The translations under genes were made by a program, and so were the position numbers. From assembly GCF_001720465.1 (NCBI RefSeq), contig NZ_CP017113.1:496001-560000 (forward strand): a stretch of 64,000 bases of DNA. Direction: 5' to 3'. Within the stretch, counting starts at the first letter, position 1; every line of letters begins with the position of its first letter. Origin of the DNA: Porphyrobacter sp. LM 6. GTDB lineage: Bacteria; Pseudomonadota; Alphaproteobacteria; Sphingomonadales; Sphingomonadaceae. The notes below the pieces were generated by a model, which was not told the DNA's origin, did no database searches, and worked only from the letters and a program-made list of their open reading frames with translations. This document shows positions 34,725 through 44,622 of the stretch, piece after piece.

Positions 34725-35293
34725 GGCTTGCGGCTCCGGTTTCTCTGGGGGGCTTTGGGGTTGTCGTCACGATCCGACCCGCGCGGCTTGGGGCGCGAAT
34801 AGGTCTGCTTGGGGTTGGCCGCCTTGTGCGCGCGGGCAGCGGCTTTGCGCTCCTCGATCCGTTCGCGCATCACCTGCGTAAGCTGCTTGAGCACTTCGTC
34901 GAGGTTCTCGAGAATGTCCTTGGCGGCGATCCGCATCACCTTGATGCCGACGCTCTCGAGGCTCTTGTCGCGGCGCTTGGCGAGGGTGTCGTTCTGACCT
35001 TCCTCATCGATCGCCAGCGCGAGGCCGAGGTTGTGGCAGTTGAAATCGACGATCGCCGAGCCGACCACGGCGTGCCGCTTGAAGGTGTAGCGGCCGAGAT
35101 CGGCCTTGCTGAACTTCTCGGCCAGCGCCTTGTGCGCCTCGGTAGAATGCCGCCGCAGCTCGCGCGCCTGTTCGTGCAGCGCATCGAGCCGCTTGTCCGA
35201 TATCTCCCACCCGCGGCCCTTCTTCTTGAGCGCGGGTGCTTCAGCGGTGGAAGCCACTTCGGGGTTGAGAGCGAGGGTTTTGCGGGTGGTCAT
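34721..35293 (-). CDS. DUF559 domain protein (VSR-like endonuclease fold) with leader peptide
   Basis: A 190-aa protein. Residues 1-28 form a basic leader (MTTRKTLALNPE, then PALKKKGRG) shared with the gene at 35821-36333. Residues 40-150 match the DUF559 plan: LHEQARELRRHSTEAHKALA, FKRHAVVGSAIVDFNCHNLG, LALAIDEEGQND, and KSLESVGIKVMRIAAKDILE. DUF559 proteins belong to the very-short-patch-repair/PD-(D/E)xK-like nuclease group, but substrate and activity here are unknown. The C-terminus is Arg/Lys/Pro-rich, suggesting nucleic-acid binding. It overlaps the next gene by four bases. Confidence 0.8.
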   Translation of the reverse strand: MTTRKTLALNPEVASTAEAPALKKKGRGWEISDKRLDALHEQARELRRHSTEAHKALAEKFSKADLGRYTFKRHAVVGSAIVDFNCHNLGLALAIDEEGQNDTLAKRRDKSLESVGIKVMRIAAKDILENLDEVLKQLTQVMRERIEERKAAARAHKAANPKQTYSRPKPRGSDRDDNPKAPQRNRSRKP

Positions 35294-35297
35294 ATCT

Positions 35298-35723
35298 TTA
35301 GCCTGAGGCAGCGACGACGAGGCCCATCAGCCCCCCCAGTCCGAAAACGACAATCACGAAGCCGGCGTATCCGACCACGATGAACGCGGCGATGGCGAAG
35401 AGCGTGCGGAAGCAGCCCCAGCGGCGCGGCTCTGTTCCGGGTTCGGGCTCCGGGCGCGGACGTAGCGCGTGCCGGATGATGTTGAACCACAGGAACGCCG
35501 TCAGCGCGAGCAGGACGAGGCCGGGCTCGGTCGGGATGTTCATGCTGGTGCCGTTCGACACCGACCACGCGATAATGGGGGTGATGATCAGCAGGCCCAG
35601 CCCGAAAAACGCCAGAACCACCCGCATCCAAAGGCGCGGCTCGGCCCCGCGAAAACCGACGAATGTGCCGGTCAGCAGGCCTGCGAGCAGCGCGACAGCG
35701 GTCCAATCGAAAAGCTGACTCAC
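35298..35723 (-). CDS. small four-helix membrane protein of unknown function
   Basis: A 141-aa protein with four predicted TM helices: AVALLAGLLTGTFVGF, MRVVLAFFGLGLLIITPIIA, LVLLALTAFLWFNIIRHAL, and FAIAAFIVVGYAGFVIVVFG, with a Pro/Glu-rich cytoplasmic or periplasmic loop between helices 3 and 4. It starts at GTG 35723 with GAGGGAG upstream and ends four bases before the DUF559 gene. No family is recognised. It is one of five genes lodged between sufB and sufC. Confidence 0.72.
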   Translation of the reverse strand: MSQLFDWTAVALLAGLLTGTFVGFRGAEPRLWMRVVLAFFGLGLLIITPIIAWSVSNGTSMNIPTEPGLVLLALTAFLWFNIIRHALRPRPEPEPGTEPRRWGCFRTLFAIAAFIVVGYAGFVIVVFGLGGLMGLVVAASG

Positions 35724-35820
35724 CGCGCGCTCCCTCTGACCGGACGCCCACGGCCGCGATGCGCCGGAGCGGCTGCGGGACGGATGGTGAGGAGGGTTCC
35801 GATGGCCATCGCGTGTGCGC

Positions 35821-36333
35821 TCACATCCGGTCGGCCGCGCCGCCGATGACGTCGCCCCACGTGGGTTCGACGGCCGAGCAGCGGATAAACACCATCGGCA
35901 CCCCGCCGATATTGGCGAGCATCGCGAAGGGATCGACCATTTGCATGGTGATGTCGGTGCGGCTGCGGGTGCCGTCTTTCACCAAATAGGCATCGGCAAT
36001 AATGCTGCCCTCGCTGGCGTTGCGGACGCCGGCAATTTCAAAACGCGACTGACGATGTTCAAAAATGGTCTTGCCGATCCGCGCGTGCTTGGCGGCATCG
36101 CGCTTCTTGCAGCTGGAGCCATCTTCCGCCCAGACGCCGCGAAACGGCTTGGGTACTTCCAGGCTCAAGAGCATAGGATCACTCGCCGCCGCCGGCACAG
36201 CCACCACCCCGCCCGCGAGCGCAAGCGCCAGCACCCGACCCACATTCGGCAACCCGCGGCTCTTCTTCTTGAGCGCAGGCGGTTGGGCGGTGGCAGCCTC
36301 GGGGTTGAGGGCGAGGGTTTTGCGGGCGGTCAT
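35821..36333 (-). CDS. hypothetical exported protein carrying the same leader as the DUF559 protein
   Basis: A 170-aa protein. Residues 1-27 (MTARKTLALNPE, then PALKKKSRG) are nearly the same as the leader of the DUF559 protein 1 kb away, at DNA as well as protein level. A hydrophobic stretch (GRVLALALAGGVVAVPAAAS) follows like a second, true signal peptide. The mature part (PFRGVWAEDGSSCKKRDAAK, FIRCSAVEPTWGD) has two cysteines and looks periplasmic. GGAGAGGG precedes ATG 36333, and the start overlaps the previous stop (ATGA). No family is recognised. The leader may have been added by a local duplication. Confidence 0.72.
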   Translation of the reverse strand: MTARKTLALNPEAATAQPPALKKKSRGLPNVGRVLALALAGGVVAVPAAASDPMLLSLEVPKPFRGVWAEDGSSCKKRDAAKHARIGKTIFEHRQSRFEIAGVRNASEGSIIADAYLVKDGTRSRTDITMQMVDPFAMLANIGGVPMVFIRCSAVEPTWGDVIGGAADRM

Positions 36334-36529
36334 GACCCTCTCCTTGACGGGTATATTTCTCGGAAACGCAGAAATGCCAGATGGCCAAACAGGGCAGTCC
36401 CAATAATCCCACCGAAGATGCAAGACGCCCAGCCCACTGCGATGCCAAAGAAAATGTTCGCAAAGCAGAAGGTGGCAAGGCCAAGGCGGCCCCAGAAATC
36501 CCAGCCAAGTTTTTCTCGGGCAGCGACCA

Positions 36530-36530
<1 letters not shown>
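36330..36530 (-). CDS. small membrane protein directly after sufB
   Basis: A 66-aa protein with two hydrophobic segments (FWGRLGLATFCFANIFFGIA, IFGGIIGTALFGHLAF) and a basic C-terminus (RFREIYPSRRGS). The ATG shares bases with the sufB stop (TGATG; GTG 36533 is an alternative) and its stop overlaps the next ATG. The double overlap is the main reason to accept such a short ORF. Function unknown. Confidence 0.6.
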
Positions 36531-38007
<1,477 letters not shown>

Positions 38008-38011
<4 letters not shown>

Positions 38012-38448
38012 GCCAGATGGTCCTCGATAACAGGGGTCGGCGCAGGCGCGATGGGGCCGCGCAGCTGGGCAAGAGTGATGCCCGCCAGCGCCCCGCGCAG
38101 CGCATTGTTGATGATCGGCCAGTGCGGCTTCATGTTGCAGCCTGCCTCGAAATCGCAGGGCGTGTGATCGACACAGGCGGTGAGCGCGATGCGGCCCTCG
38201 ATCGCCTCGACAATGTCCGCAACCGTGATTGCCGCCGCCGGACGTCCGAGCTGCAAGCCTCCATGCGCGCCGCGCACCGAGCGCAGCAGGCCCGCCGCCG
38301 TCAGCTTCGACACGAGCTTTTGCACCGTAGGCACCGGCAGGCCGGTCTCGGTCGCAAGCTCCGCCGCGCTCACCCGCCCGTTGCCGCAGTGCAAGGCGGC
38401 CTGGCACATCGTGATGACGGCATAATCGGCAAGGTTGGACAGGCGCAT
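38008..38448 (-). CDS. iscR: Rrf2 family Fe-S-sensing repressor (IscR/SufR-like)
   Basis: A 146-aa winged-helix regulator, first gene of the suf operon. The HTH lies near residues 25-60 ([34 protein letters not shown]). Three cysteines at 92, 98 and 104 ([14 protein letters not shown]) can bind a [2Fe-2S] cluster, so the protein would report cluster sufficiency and repress its own operon. It is coupled to sufB by ATGA. A palindromic operator at 38463-38487 overlaps the expected start of transcription, consistent with autoregulation. Confidence 0.93.
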
Positions 38449-38462
38449 TGCGAATGGTTCTC

Positions 38463-38487
38463 AATTCAGACGGAATCAGTCCGAATT
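38463..38487. promoter_or_regulatory. IscR type-1-like operator of the suf operon
   Basis: AATTC at 38463-38467 and GAATT at 38483-38487 flank GAC and GTC half-sites in a 25-bp near-perfect palindrome. On the reverse strand the core reads GACTGATTCCGTC, close to the IscR type-1 core GACT-RWWWY-AGTC (one mismatch). It is 15 bp upstream of the iscR start codon. Confidence 0.7.
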
Positions 38488-38488
38488 G

Positions 38489-38517
38489 CAATTAGGACCA
38501 AGTCATTCGCATTACAA
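38489..38517 (-). promoter_or_regulatory. candidate promoter of the suf operon
   Basis: On the reverse strand TTGTAA (38517-38512) and TAATTG (38494-38489) are 17 bp apart. The -10 abuts the operator at 38463-38487, so a bound IscR-type repressor would cover the transcription start. Confidence 0.5.
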
Positions 38518-38528
38518 CCGCGAAAGCG

Positions 38529-39398
38529 TCAGTCGTCGGTCTTGCGCAGCAAGGCTCCGGCATCGCCATGGGCGGCGGGATCAAGCACTTCGGTGGCCAG
38601 CGATTGCTCGCGGAACTGTGTGGGCGTGCGGCCGGTATAGCGCCGGATATCACGGATAAGGTGGGCCTGATCGAAGAAGGTCGCCATCAACTGGTCATGC
38701 ACCTCCTGACTGAGACCGGGCTGGGCGAGCAGCATTGCAGCCCGCAGCGCGCGGAACCGCTTGAGCACCTGCGCGGGCGCGACGCCGAAGAAGCGACGAC
38801 AGATGCGCTGGAGCTGGCGCGGTGACACATCGGCACGGGCGTAGAGATCGCTGATCACCGGATCGAACCCGCTCGACAGCCAGGCGAGGATCGTATCGAC
38901 TGCTGCGGCATGCTCCGGCTTGATCGTGTGGGGGGCGGCGGCGATCACCTGCGTAAGATGCTCGCACAGCGCTTCGGGCGCGATCCGGCCTTCGCGGCAG
39001 GCGGCAACGGCCTCCTCCAGCATGGCGATCTGTTCGGCGGTGAGCACGGTTTCTGCCGGGATCAGCTGATCGTGCACCGCATCGGCGGGCAGATTGGCCA
39101 GCCGCTGCCAGGTCGCATGGGTGAGCGATGCGCCAATTTGCAGCACCGGGCCTTCTAGCACGCAGGCGGCGCTGCGCATCTGCGGAGCATTGAAGGTCAC
39201 AGTCGAGGTTTGCGCGGGGCTGCCGTCGGCGAAGGTGAAGGATATGCGCCCGCGCACCATCAGCATCAGCTGAGCCGAATAGGCGGGCACCGATTCCTCG
39301 AGCCGCTCGTCCTGCGTTTCAATGATGTAGAAGGTATTCACCAATCCGGCGCTGTCAGCCGGAGGCGGGATCATCCTTGCACGGAAATGCAAATTCAC
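38529..39398 (-). CDS. AraC family transcriptional regulator
   Basis: A 289-aa regulator. An N-terminal cupin-like sensing region (VNTFYIIETQDERLEESVPA, LMLMVRGRISFTF) precedes a C-terminal AraC DNA-binding domain of two HTH motifs (ARADVSPRQLQRICRRFFGV; DQAHLIRDIRRYTGRTPTQF). The start is probably GTG 39398 (GAGGAAAG upstream), with ATG 39374 as an alternative. It lies upstream of and parallel to the iscR-suf operon but separated by its promoter, so it is independent. Target genes are unknown. Confidence 0.88.
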   Translation of the reverse strand: MNLHFRARMIPPPADSAGLVNTFYIIETQDERLEESVPAYSAQLMLMVRGRISFTFADGSPAQTSTVTFNAPQMRSAACVLEGPVLQIGASLTHATWQRLANLPADAVHDQLIPAETVLTAEQIAMLEEAVAACREGRIAPEALCEHLTQVIAAAPHTIKPEHAAAVDTILAWLSSGFDPVISDLYARADVSPRQLQRICRRFFGVAPAQVLKRFRALRAAMLLAQPGLSQEVHDQLMATFFDQAHLIRDIRRYTGRTPTQFREQSLATEVLDPAAHGDAGALLRKTDD

Positions 39399-39556
39399 CT
39401 TTCCTCGGACCCGAGGCCCCCTGTTCTGGTTCGGCGCGACCCGAGCGGCGATCGGCCGCAGACGATATGTGAGGAATTATAACGGGTCTGTCGAGGCAAA
39501 GGATGTACGCCGCCGTTCTCGGCCAGTCAAAACCATGTGCCGCGTGTCGTTGGCAC

Positions 39557-39593
39557 AAAAAAAGGGGCGGCGCTTCCGTGGGAAGCGCCGCCC
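39557..39593 (-). terminator. strong intrinsic terminator without an annotated gene
   Basis: A perfect 13-bp stem (39581-39593 with 39565-39577; GGGCGGCGCTTCC in the arm), a three-base loop, then C and seven T on the reverse strand. It is among the strongest terminators in the window. Confidence 0.9.
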
Positions 39594-39669
39594 ATCTGAG
39601 TTGAGGAACTCTTAGCATCTCTGCTCCGAGCCCTTCGGGTCGCAGGAGGGTGATATCGCGGGAATCGCG
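39557..39669 (-). ncRNA. candidate small RNA or leader ending at the orphan terminator
   Basis: The terminator above requires a reverse-strand transcript. A TACAAT hexamer (39681-39676) could be a -10, giving an RNA of about 113 nt; no good -35 is found. The predicted RNA contains short hairpins (for example CCC-GAA-GGG) and a CCCTCCTG stretch in a probably open region that could pair with Shine-Dalgarno sequences, as in several alphaproteobacterial sRNAs. It could instead be an attenuated leader of the AraC gene. Confidence 0.4.
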
Positions 39670-39840
39670 CTCATGATTGTATGCAAGCGACAAGCTCTGC
39701 GCCGCCTGGCCCCAAAGCGTTGCAAATCTGCCGCAGAATGGCACACCTGCGCGGTTACGTTCGCTTCGCTAGCGGTTGAAAACATCGAACCGGATGGCCC
39801 CGCGCTCGACAGCGGCGGCGCGCTGCCATAGGCGCATGCC

Positions 39841-40884
39841 ATGCTGTTCCGCCTGCTCAGACCCGCGCTTTTCACACTTGATTCGGAAACCGGCCACCGC
39901 CTTGCCCTTGCCGGCCTGAAGGCGTTGCCACTGCGCGCGCCGATGCCGCTGCCGGGCCGTCTGGCGATCGAGGTTGCGGGCCTGCGCTTTCCCAATCCGG
40001 TTGGTGTTGCGGCAGGCTTCGACAAGGATGCCGAGGTTCCCGACGCGCTGCTTGGGCTTGGCTTCGGCTTTACCGAGGTCGGATCGATCACCCCGCTGCC
40101 GCAAGCTGGCAACCCCAAGCCGCGGCTGTTCCGGTTGGTCGAGGATCAGGCCGTCATCAATCGCATGGGGTTCAACAATGGCGGGGCCGAAGTCGCGCTT
40201 GAGCGGCTGCGCGCGCGCGCCGAGCGGCCCGGCATTGTCGGGGTCAACATCGGCGCGAACAAGGATTCAGCCGACCGCATCGCCGATTACGCGGTGATGG
40301 CGCGGATGATGGCCCCGGTTGCGAGCTACCTTTGCGTGAACGTGTCGAGCCCCAATACGCCGGGCCTGCGCGCGCTTCAGGACGAGGGCGCGCTGACCGC
40401 GCTGATCGAGGGCGTGATCGCGGCGCGGGACGAAGCAAATTGCGCGGTGGTGCCGCCGGTCTTCCTCAAGGTGGCGCCCGATCTTGAGCCGGCCGACATC
40501 GATGCCATTGCTCGGATCGCGCTCGACAAGCGGCTGGGCGCGTTGGTGGTGTCGAACACCACGATCAGCCGTCCGGCGCTGCGTTCGTCCCACGCGGGCG
40601 AGACGGGCGGGCTGTCAGGCGCGCCGCTGCGCGAACTGGCGACCCAGCGCCTGCGCGATTTCCGCAAGGCGACGGGGGCGGCGATCCCGCTGGTCGGCGT
40701 CGGCGGTATCGCCACGGCCGAACACGCATGGGAGCGCATCCGCGCCGGCGCGAGCCTCGTGCAGCTCTATTCGGCGATGGTCTATGAAGGCCCCGGCCTT
40801 GGCGCCAAGATTGCCCGCGGGCTGGAGGCGCTGATGAAGCGCGACGGCTTCGCCAGCATTGCCGAAGCGGTGGGAAGCGAATAG
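39841..40884 (+). CDS. pyrD: dihydroorotate dehydrogenase (quinone), class 2
   Basis: A 347-aa membrane-associated flavoprotein of pyrimidine synthesis that oxidises dihydroorotate to orotate with quinone. The N-terminal helix pair (MLFRLLRPALFTLDSETGHR) is the class 2 membrane-binding domain. Then come NPVGVAAGFDKDAEVPDALL, VGSITPLPQAGNPKPRLFRL, INRMGFNNGGAEVALERLRA, VNVSSPNTPGLRALQ with the catalytic Ser region, and the FMN-binding VGVGGIATAEHAWERIRAGA. The ggt gene follows after 10 bp, so the two may be cotranscribed. Confidence 0.97.
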   Translation: MLFRLLRPALFTLDSETGHRLALAGLKALPLRAPMPLPGRLAIEVAGLRFPNPVGVAAGFDKDAEVPDALLGLGFGFTEVGSITPLPQAGNPKPRLFRLVEDQAVINRMGFNNGGAEVALERLRARAERPGIVGVNIGANKDSADRIADYAVMARMMAPVASYLCVNVSSPNTPGLRALQDEGALTALIEGVIAARDEANCAVVPPVFLKVAPDLEPADIDAIARIALDKRLGALVVSNTTISRPALRSSHAGETGGLSGAPLRELATQRLRDFRKATGAAIPLVGVGGIATAEHAWERIRAGASLVQLYSAMVYEGPGLGAKIARGLEALMKRDGFASIAEAVGSE

Positions 40885-40894
40885 CGGTAGCATC

Positions 40895-42610
40895 ATGCGT
40901 TTCACCCCCGCCCTGCTCGCCCCGCTGGCGCTTGTCCTTGCCGCCTGCGCGACCACGCCCTCGATTGCCACTGTCGATCCGGCTCCGTCTGCCGCAGGCG
41001 CGGTCAGCAGCGCCGATCCGCGCGCGACCGCTGCGGGCGAGGCGATCCTCGCGCAGGGCGGGTCTGCCACCGATGCAGCGATTGCGGTGATGCTGGCGCT
41101 GACCGTGGTCGAACCGCAAAGCTCCGGGATCGGCGGCGGCGGCTTCATGGTACGGGCAGACGGCGATGACGGTGCGCTGACCACGATCGACGGGCGCGAG
41201 ACAGCCCCCGCTGCCGCCACGCCCACCCGTTTCCTCGATGCGGACGGCAAGCTGCTCGGTCGTGATGCGCGAGTTTTCTCCGGCCTGAGCGTTGGCGTGC
41301 CGGGCAATATCGCGCTTGCCGCCAAGGCCCATGCCGCCCACGGCAAGTTGCCCTGGGCCAAGCTGTTCGAACCCGCCATCACGCTTGCCGAGGATGGGTT
41401 CGTCATGAACCGGCGGCTTTACGAATCGCTTGCGGGCAACAAGGGCCGTGCCGATAAATCCGCATCTGCCAAGGCAGTGTTCTTCGGTGCTGACGGTGAA
41501 CCGCTGCCGGTTGGTGCGACGGTGAAGGTGCCCGCGCTGGCGGAGACGTTCCGGGCGCTTGCCAAGCTGGGACCCCAGGCGATGTATGGCGCAGACAACG
41601 CCGCTGCGCTGGCCGCCTATGTCGCGGGCGAAACTCCGCAGGACGGGCGCATGGCGCCAGCCGATATCACCGCCTACGCCGCCAAGGACCGCACTCCTGT
41701 CTGCACGCGGTACCGTATCTACAGGATTTGCGGCATGGGGCCGCCGTCATCGGGCGGCATCGCGGTGGCGCAGATGCTCGGCCAGCTTGAGCGCTTTGAT
41801 CTGGCTGCGCTTGGCCCGAACAGCCCGACCTTCTGGCACCTGTTCATCGAAAGCCAGCGCCTCGCCTATGCCGACCGCGAGCTCTATTCGGGCGATGCCG
41901 ATTTTGTTGCCGTGCCGACGGCGGGGTTGGTCGATCGCAATTACCTCGCCAGCCGGTCGGCCTTGATCGATCCCGCCAAGCGCCTCGTCAAAGCCGAGGC
42001 TGGCGTGCCGCCCGGCGCTCCGCTGGCGCGCGGCGACGGGCCGGAAGAGCCCGAGCACGGCACCACCCATTTCTCTGTCGTTGACGCGCAGGGCAATGCT
42101 ATCAGCTACACCTCGACGATCGAGGGCGCGTTCGGATCGGGGCTCCATTTTGGTGGCTTCTATCTCAACAACGAACTGACCGATTTCACGCTCACGCCCG
42201 AAGCCGATGGCAAGCCGGTCGCCAACCGGGTCGAGGGTGGCAAGCGCCCGCGTTCCTCGATGGCGCCGACCATCGTGTTCGACGAGGCTGGCAAGGTGGT
42301 GTTGGTGATCGGCGCGGCAGGCGGCCCGACCATCCCCATCTCTGTCGCGCGCGGGATTATCGGCGTGCTCGATTTCCGGCTGGGTGCACAAGACGCGCTC
42401 GATCTGCCGTTCGCTATGGCTTTCGGCGATACATTGCTGATCGAAGAAGGCAGCGCGCTGGTGGCGATGAAGGAGGACCTGTCTGCGCTGGGCCATACGA
42501 GCATCCGTATCGCGCCTGCGCCGATCAAAGCCAACGCGCTTGGCCGACGCGCCGATGGCACGTGGGAAGTGGCGACCGAGCCGCGCATGGCGGGCCTTGT
42601 CACGCCCTAA
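40895..42610 (+). CDS. ggt: gamma-glutamyltransferase (Ntn-hydrolase), predicted lipoprotein
   Basis: A 571-aa gamma-glutamyl transpeptidase that cleaves glutathione and related peptides. The signal MRFTPALLAPLALVLAAC ends in a lipobox, so it is probably outer-membrane or periplasm anchored. GGSATDAAIAVMLALTVVEP and SSGIGGGGFMV are in the large subunit. The autocleavage/nucleophile Thr is in PEHGTTHFSVVDAQGN near residue 393, which starts the small subunit. RPRSSMAPTIVFDEAGKVVL and GAAGGPTIPISV complete the active site. ATG 40895 is preferred because the signal begins there. Confidence 0.95.
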   Translation: MRFTPALLAPLALVLAACATTPSIATVDPAPSAAGAVSSADPRATAAGEAILAQGGSATDAAIAVMLALTVVEPQSSGIGGGGFMVRADGDDGALTTIDGRETAPAAATPTRFLDADGKLLGRDARVFSGLSVGVPGNIALAAKAHAAHGKLPWAKLFEPAITLAEDGFVMNRRLYESLAGNKGRADKSASAKAVFFGADGEPLPVGATVKVPALAETFRALAKLGPQAMYGADNAAALAAYVAGETPQDGRMAPADITAYAAKDRTPVCTRYRIYRICGMGPPSSGGIAVAQMLGQLERFDLAALGPNSPTFWHLFIESQRLAYADRELYSGDADFVAVPTAGLVDRNYLASRSALIDPAKRLVKAEAGVPPGAPLARGDGPEEPEHGTTHFSVVDAQGNAISYTSTIEGAFGSGLHFGGFYLNNELTDFTLTPEADGKPVANRVEGGKRPRSSMAPTIVFDEAGKVVLVIGAAGGPTIPISVARGIIGVLDFRLGAQDALDLPFAMAFGDTLLIEEGSALVAMKEDLSALGHTSIRIAPAPIKANALGRRADGTWEVATEPRMAGLVTP

Positions 42611-42740
42611 CTTGCCGTACCCCAGCTTGCCTCTCCATGCGGGCGCTTGCCGCTACGGCCATGACCTTCTAATCTGCCGCTGCACGGGGCCAACAGTGAG
42701 CCCCGGACCAAAAGCCCGAAGGGATCAGGAGCCTTTGCCA

Positions 42741-44600
42741 GTGCATTCCCCCACCTTGCCTCATGCTGCCCGTGCAGTCGTGAACCCTGCGGATCACCCG
42801 ATGCTGCAGGATATTGATCGCGCACAGAACCTTGTGGAGCTGTTCCTCAAGCGTGCCGACGAAAAGGGCGATGCCCCCTTCCTCGGCCACAAGACGGGTG
42901 GACAATGGGTGACCCAGAGCTGGCGTTCGGCGGCCGAACAGGTGTGCCTGCTGGCCGAGGCGCTGCGCGGCATGGGGCTGGAGGATGGCGACCGCGTAGC
43001 GCTGGTGTCGGAAAACCGCCCCGAATGGTGCATCGCCGATCTGGCGATCATGGCTGCGGGCTGCATCACGGTTCCGACCTACACCACCAACACCCGCCGC
43101 GATCACGCGCATATCCTCGACAATTCGGGTGCGCGCGCGGTGTTTGTCTCGAACGAAAAGCTGCTCGCTCCGTTGGTCGGCGCGATCAGTCAGACCGGCC
43201 TTGTCGAACACGTGATCGGGATCGACGATCTCAAGCGCCAGCAATCGGGCAGCTTCGAATATCACGAATGGGGCGCGTTGATCACCGGAGACGCCGCAGC
43301 CGCGCGCGCGGCGGTGGATGCGCGGATCGCCCGCATCGAACGCAACGAAACCGCCTGCCTCATCTACACCAGCGGCACCGGCGGCGCGCCGCGCGGGGTG
43401 ATGCAGCACCACGGTGCGATCCTGTGCAACGTCGCTGGCGCAGCCGAAGTGCTGATCGAGGATTTCGGCATCAAGGATGAACGCTTTCTCTCGTTCCTGC
43501 CGCTCAGCCACGCTTACGAGCATTCCGGCGGGCAATATCTGCCGATCGGCGTGGGCGCGGAAATCTTCTATTCCGAAGGCCTCGAAAAGCTCGCCAGCAA
43601 TATCGAGGAAACTCGTCCGACCATCATGGTCGTCGTCCCGCGCCTGTTCGAAGTGCTGCGCACGCGCATCATGAAGCAGGTCGAAAAGCAGGGCAAAGTC
43701 GCCAACTTCATGATGGACAGCGCGCTGAAGATCGCGGGCAACAGCAAGGACGGCAAAAAGCGCCTACGTGATCGCCCGCTCGATTTCCTTGTCGAAAAGA
43801 CCCTGCGTCCCAAGATCCGCCAGAAGTTCGGCGGCCGGATCAAGGCGATGGTTTCGGGCGGCGCGCCGCTCAATCCGGAAGTCGGCAATTTCTTCGACGC
43901 GATGGGGCTGACCATGCTGCAAGGCTACGGCCAGACCGAAGCCGGCCCGGTGATCAGCTGCAACCGCCCCAAGGTCGGGCTCAAGATGGATACCGTCGGC
44001 CCGGCGCTGCGCGGGGTTGAAGTGCGGATTGCCGAGGACGGCGAAATCCTCGTGCGCGGCGAGCTGGTGATGCACGGCTACTGGCGCAACGAGGCCGAAA
44101 CCGCCCGCACCTTGCAGGACGGCTGGCTGCACACGGGCGATATCGGCCACCTCGACAAGAAGGGCCGGATCGTCATCACCGATCGCAAGAAGGACATGAT
44201 CGTCAACGACAAGGGCGACAATATCGCGCCCCAGAAGGTCGAAGGCATGCTCACCCTCCAGCCCGAAATCGCGCAGGCGATGGTGAGCGGGGACAAGCGG
44301 CCCTATGTCGTCGGCCTGATCGTGCCCGATGCAGAATGGGCGCTGGAATGGGCGCGCGCCAATGGCGAGAAGTTCGACCTCAAGGCCTTGCAGGAATTGC
44401 CCGCCTTCAAGAACGCGGTGCGCGCGGCGGTTGACCGCACCAACGCCGATCTCTCGGTGATCGAGAAGGTCCGCCAGTTCGCCTTCGCGGACGAGGCCTT
44501 CACCATCGAAAACGAGGAAATGACGCCCAGCATGAAGATCCGCCGCCACAAGATCCGCGAGCGGTATCAGGAGCGGATCGACGGGCTGTATCGGGGGTGA
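42741..44600 (+). CDS. long-chain fatty acid--CoA ligase (AMP-binding)
   Basis: A 619-aa acyl-adenylate-forming enzyme that activates fatty acids with ATP and CoA. Motifs are TACLIYTSGTGGAPRGVMQH (P-loop-like), FLSFLPLSHAYEHSGGQY, MLQGYGQTEAGPVISCNRPK, DGWLHTGDIGHLDKKGRIVI with ITDRKKDMIVNDKGDNIAPQ (hinge and C-terminal lid). The type is FadD15/FAA-like. Start choice: GTG 42741 has GGAG nine bases upstream; ATG 42801 would give 599 aa. It could feed the beta-oxidation route served by EtfAB. Confidence 0.93.
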   Translation: MHSPTLPHAARAVVNPADHPMLQDIDRAQNLVELFLKRADEKGDAPFLGHKTGGQWVTQSWRSAAEQVCLLAEALRGMGLEDGDRVALVSENRPEWCIADLAIMAAGCITVPTYTTNTRRDHAHILDNSGARAVFVSNEKLLAPLVGAISQTGLVEHVIGIDDLKRQQSGSFEYHEWGALITGDAAAARAAVDARIARIERNETACLIYTSGTGGAPRGVMQHHGAILCNVAGAAEVLIEDFGIKDERFLSFLPLSHAYEHSGGQYLPIGVGAEIFYSEGLEKLASNIEETRPTIMVVVPRLFEVLRTRIMKQVEKQGKVANFMMDSALKIAGNSKDGKKRLRDRPLDFLVEKTLRPKIRQKFGGRIKAMVSGGAPLNPEVGNFFDAMGLTMLQGYGQTEAGPVISCNRPKVGLKMDTVGPALRGVEVRIAEDGEILVRGELVMHGYWRNEAETARTLQDGWLHTGDIGHLDKKGRIVITDRKKDMIVNDKGDNIAPQKVEGMLTLQPEIAQAMVSGDKRPYVVGLIVPDAEWALEWARANGEKFDLKALQELPAFKNAVRAAVDRTNADLSVIEKVRQFAFADEAFTIENEEMTPSMKIRRHKIRERYQERIDGLYRG

Positions 44601-44622
44601 GGCGGTAAGCTCGCCCCACCCG

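Larger units (their letters stand above)
39399..39840. other. 442-bp intergenic region between the AraC and pyrD genes
   Basis: No convincing protein gene is seen. The region holds a strong reverse-strand intrinsic terminator at 39557-39593 that has no annotated gene to terminate, and the candidate RNA listed separately. A 20-codon reverse ORF (MSAIPAISPSCDPKGSEQRC from 39674) ends just before the terminator; I do not consider it supported. Presumed promoters of pyrD and the AraC gene also lie here but are not identifiable. Confidence 0.6.

Noticed and set aside
35861..35871. CCCACGTGGG as a second parS
   Set aside because: It has the central CACGTG but lacks the TGTT/AACA arms required for ParB recognition, and it lies inside a coding region.
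39612..40118. Reverse ORF overlapping the start of pyrD and the 5' gap
   Set aside because: Most of it is antisense to pyrD. Only the last 20 codons lie in the gap, and they have no Shine-Dalgarno.
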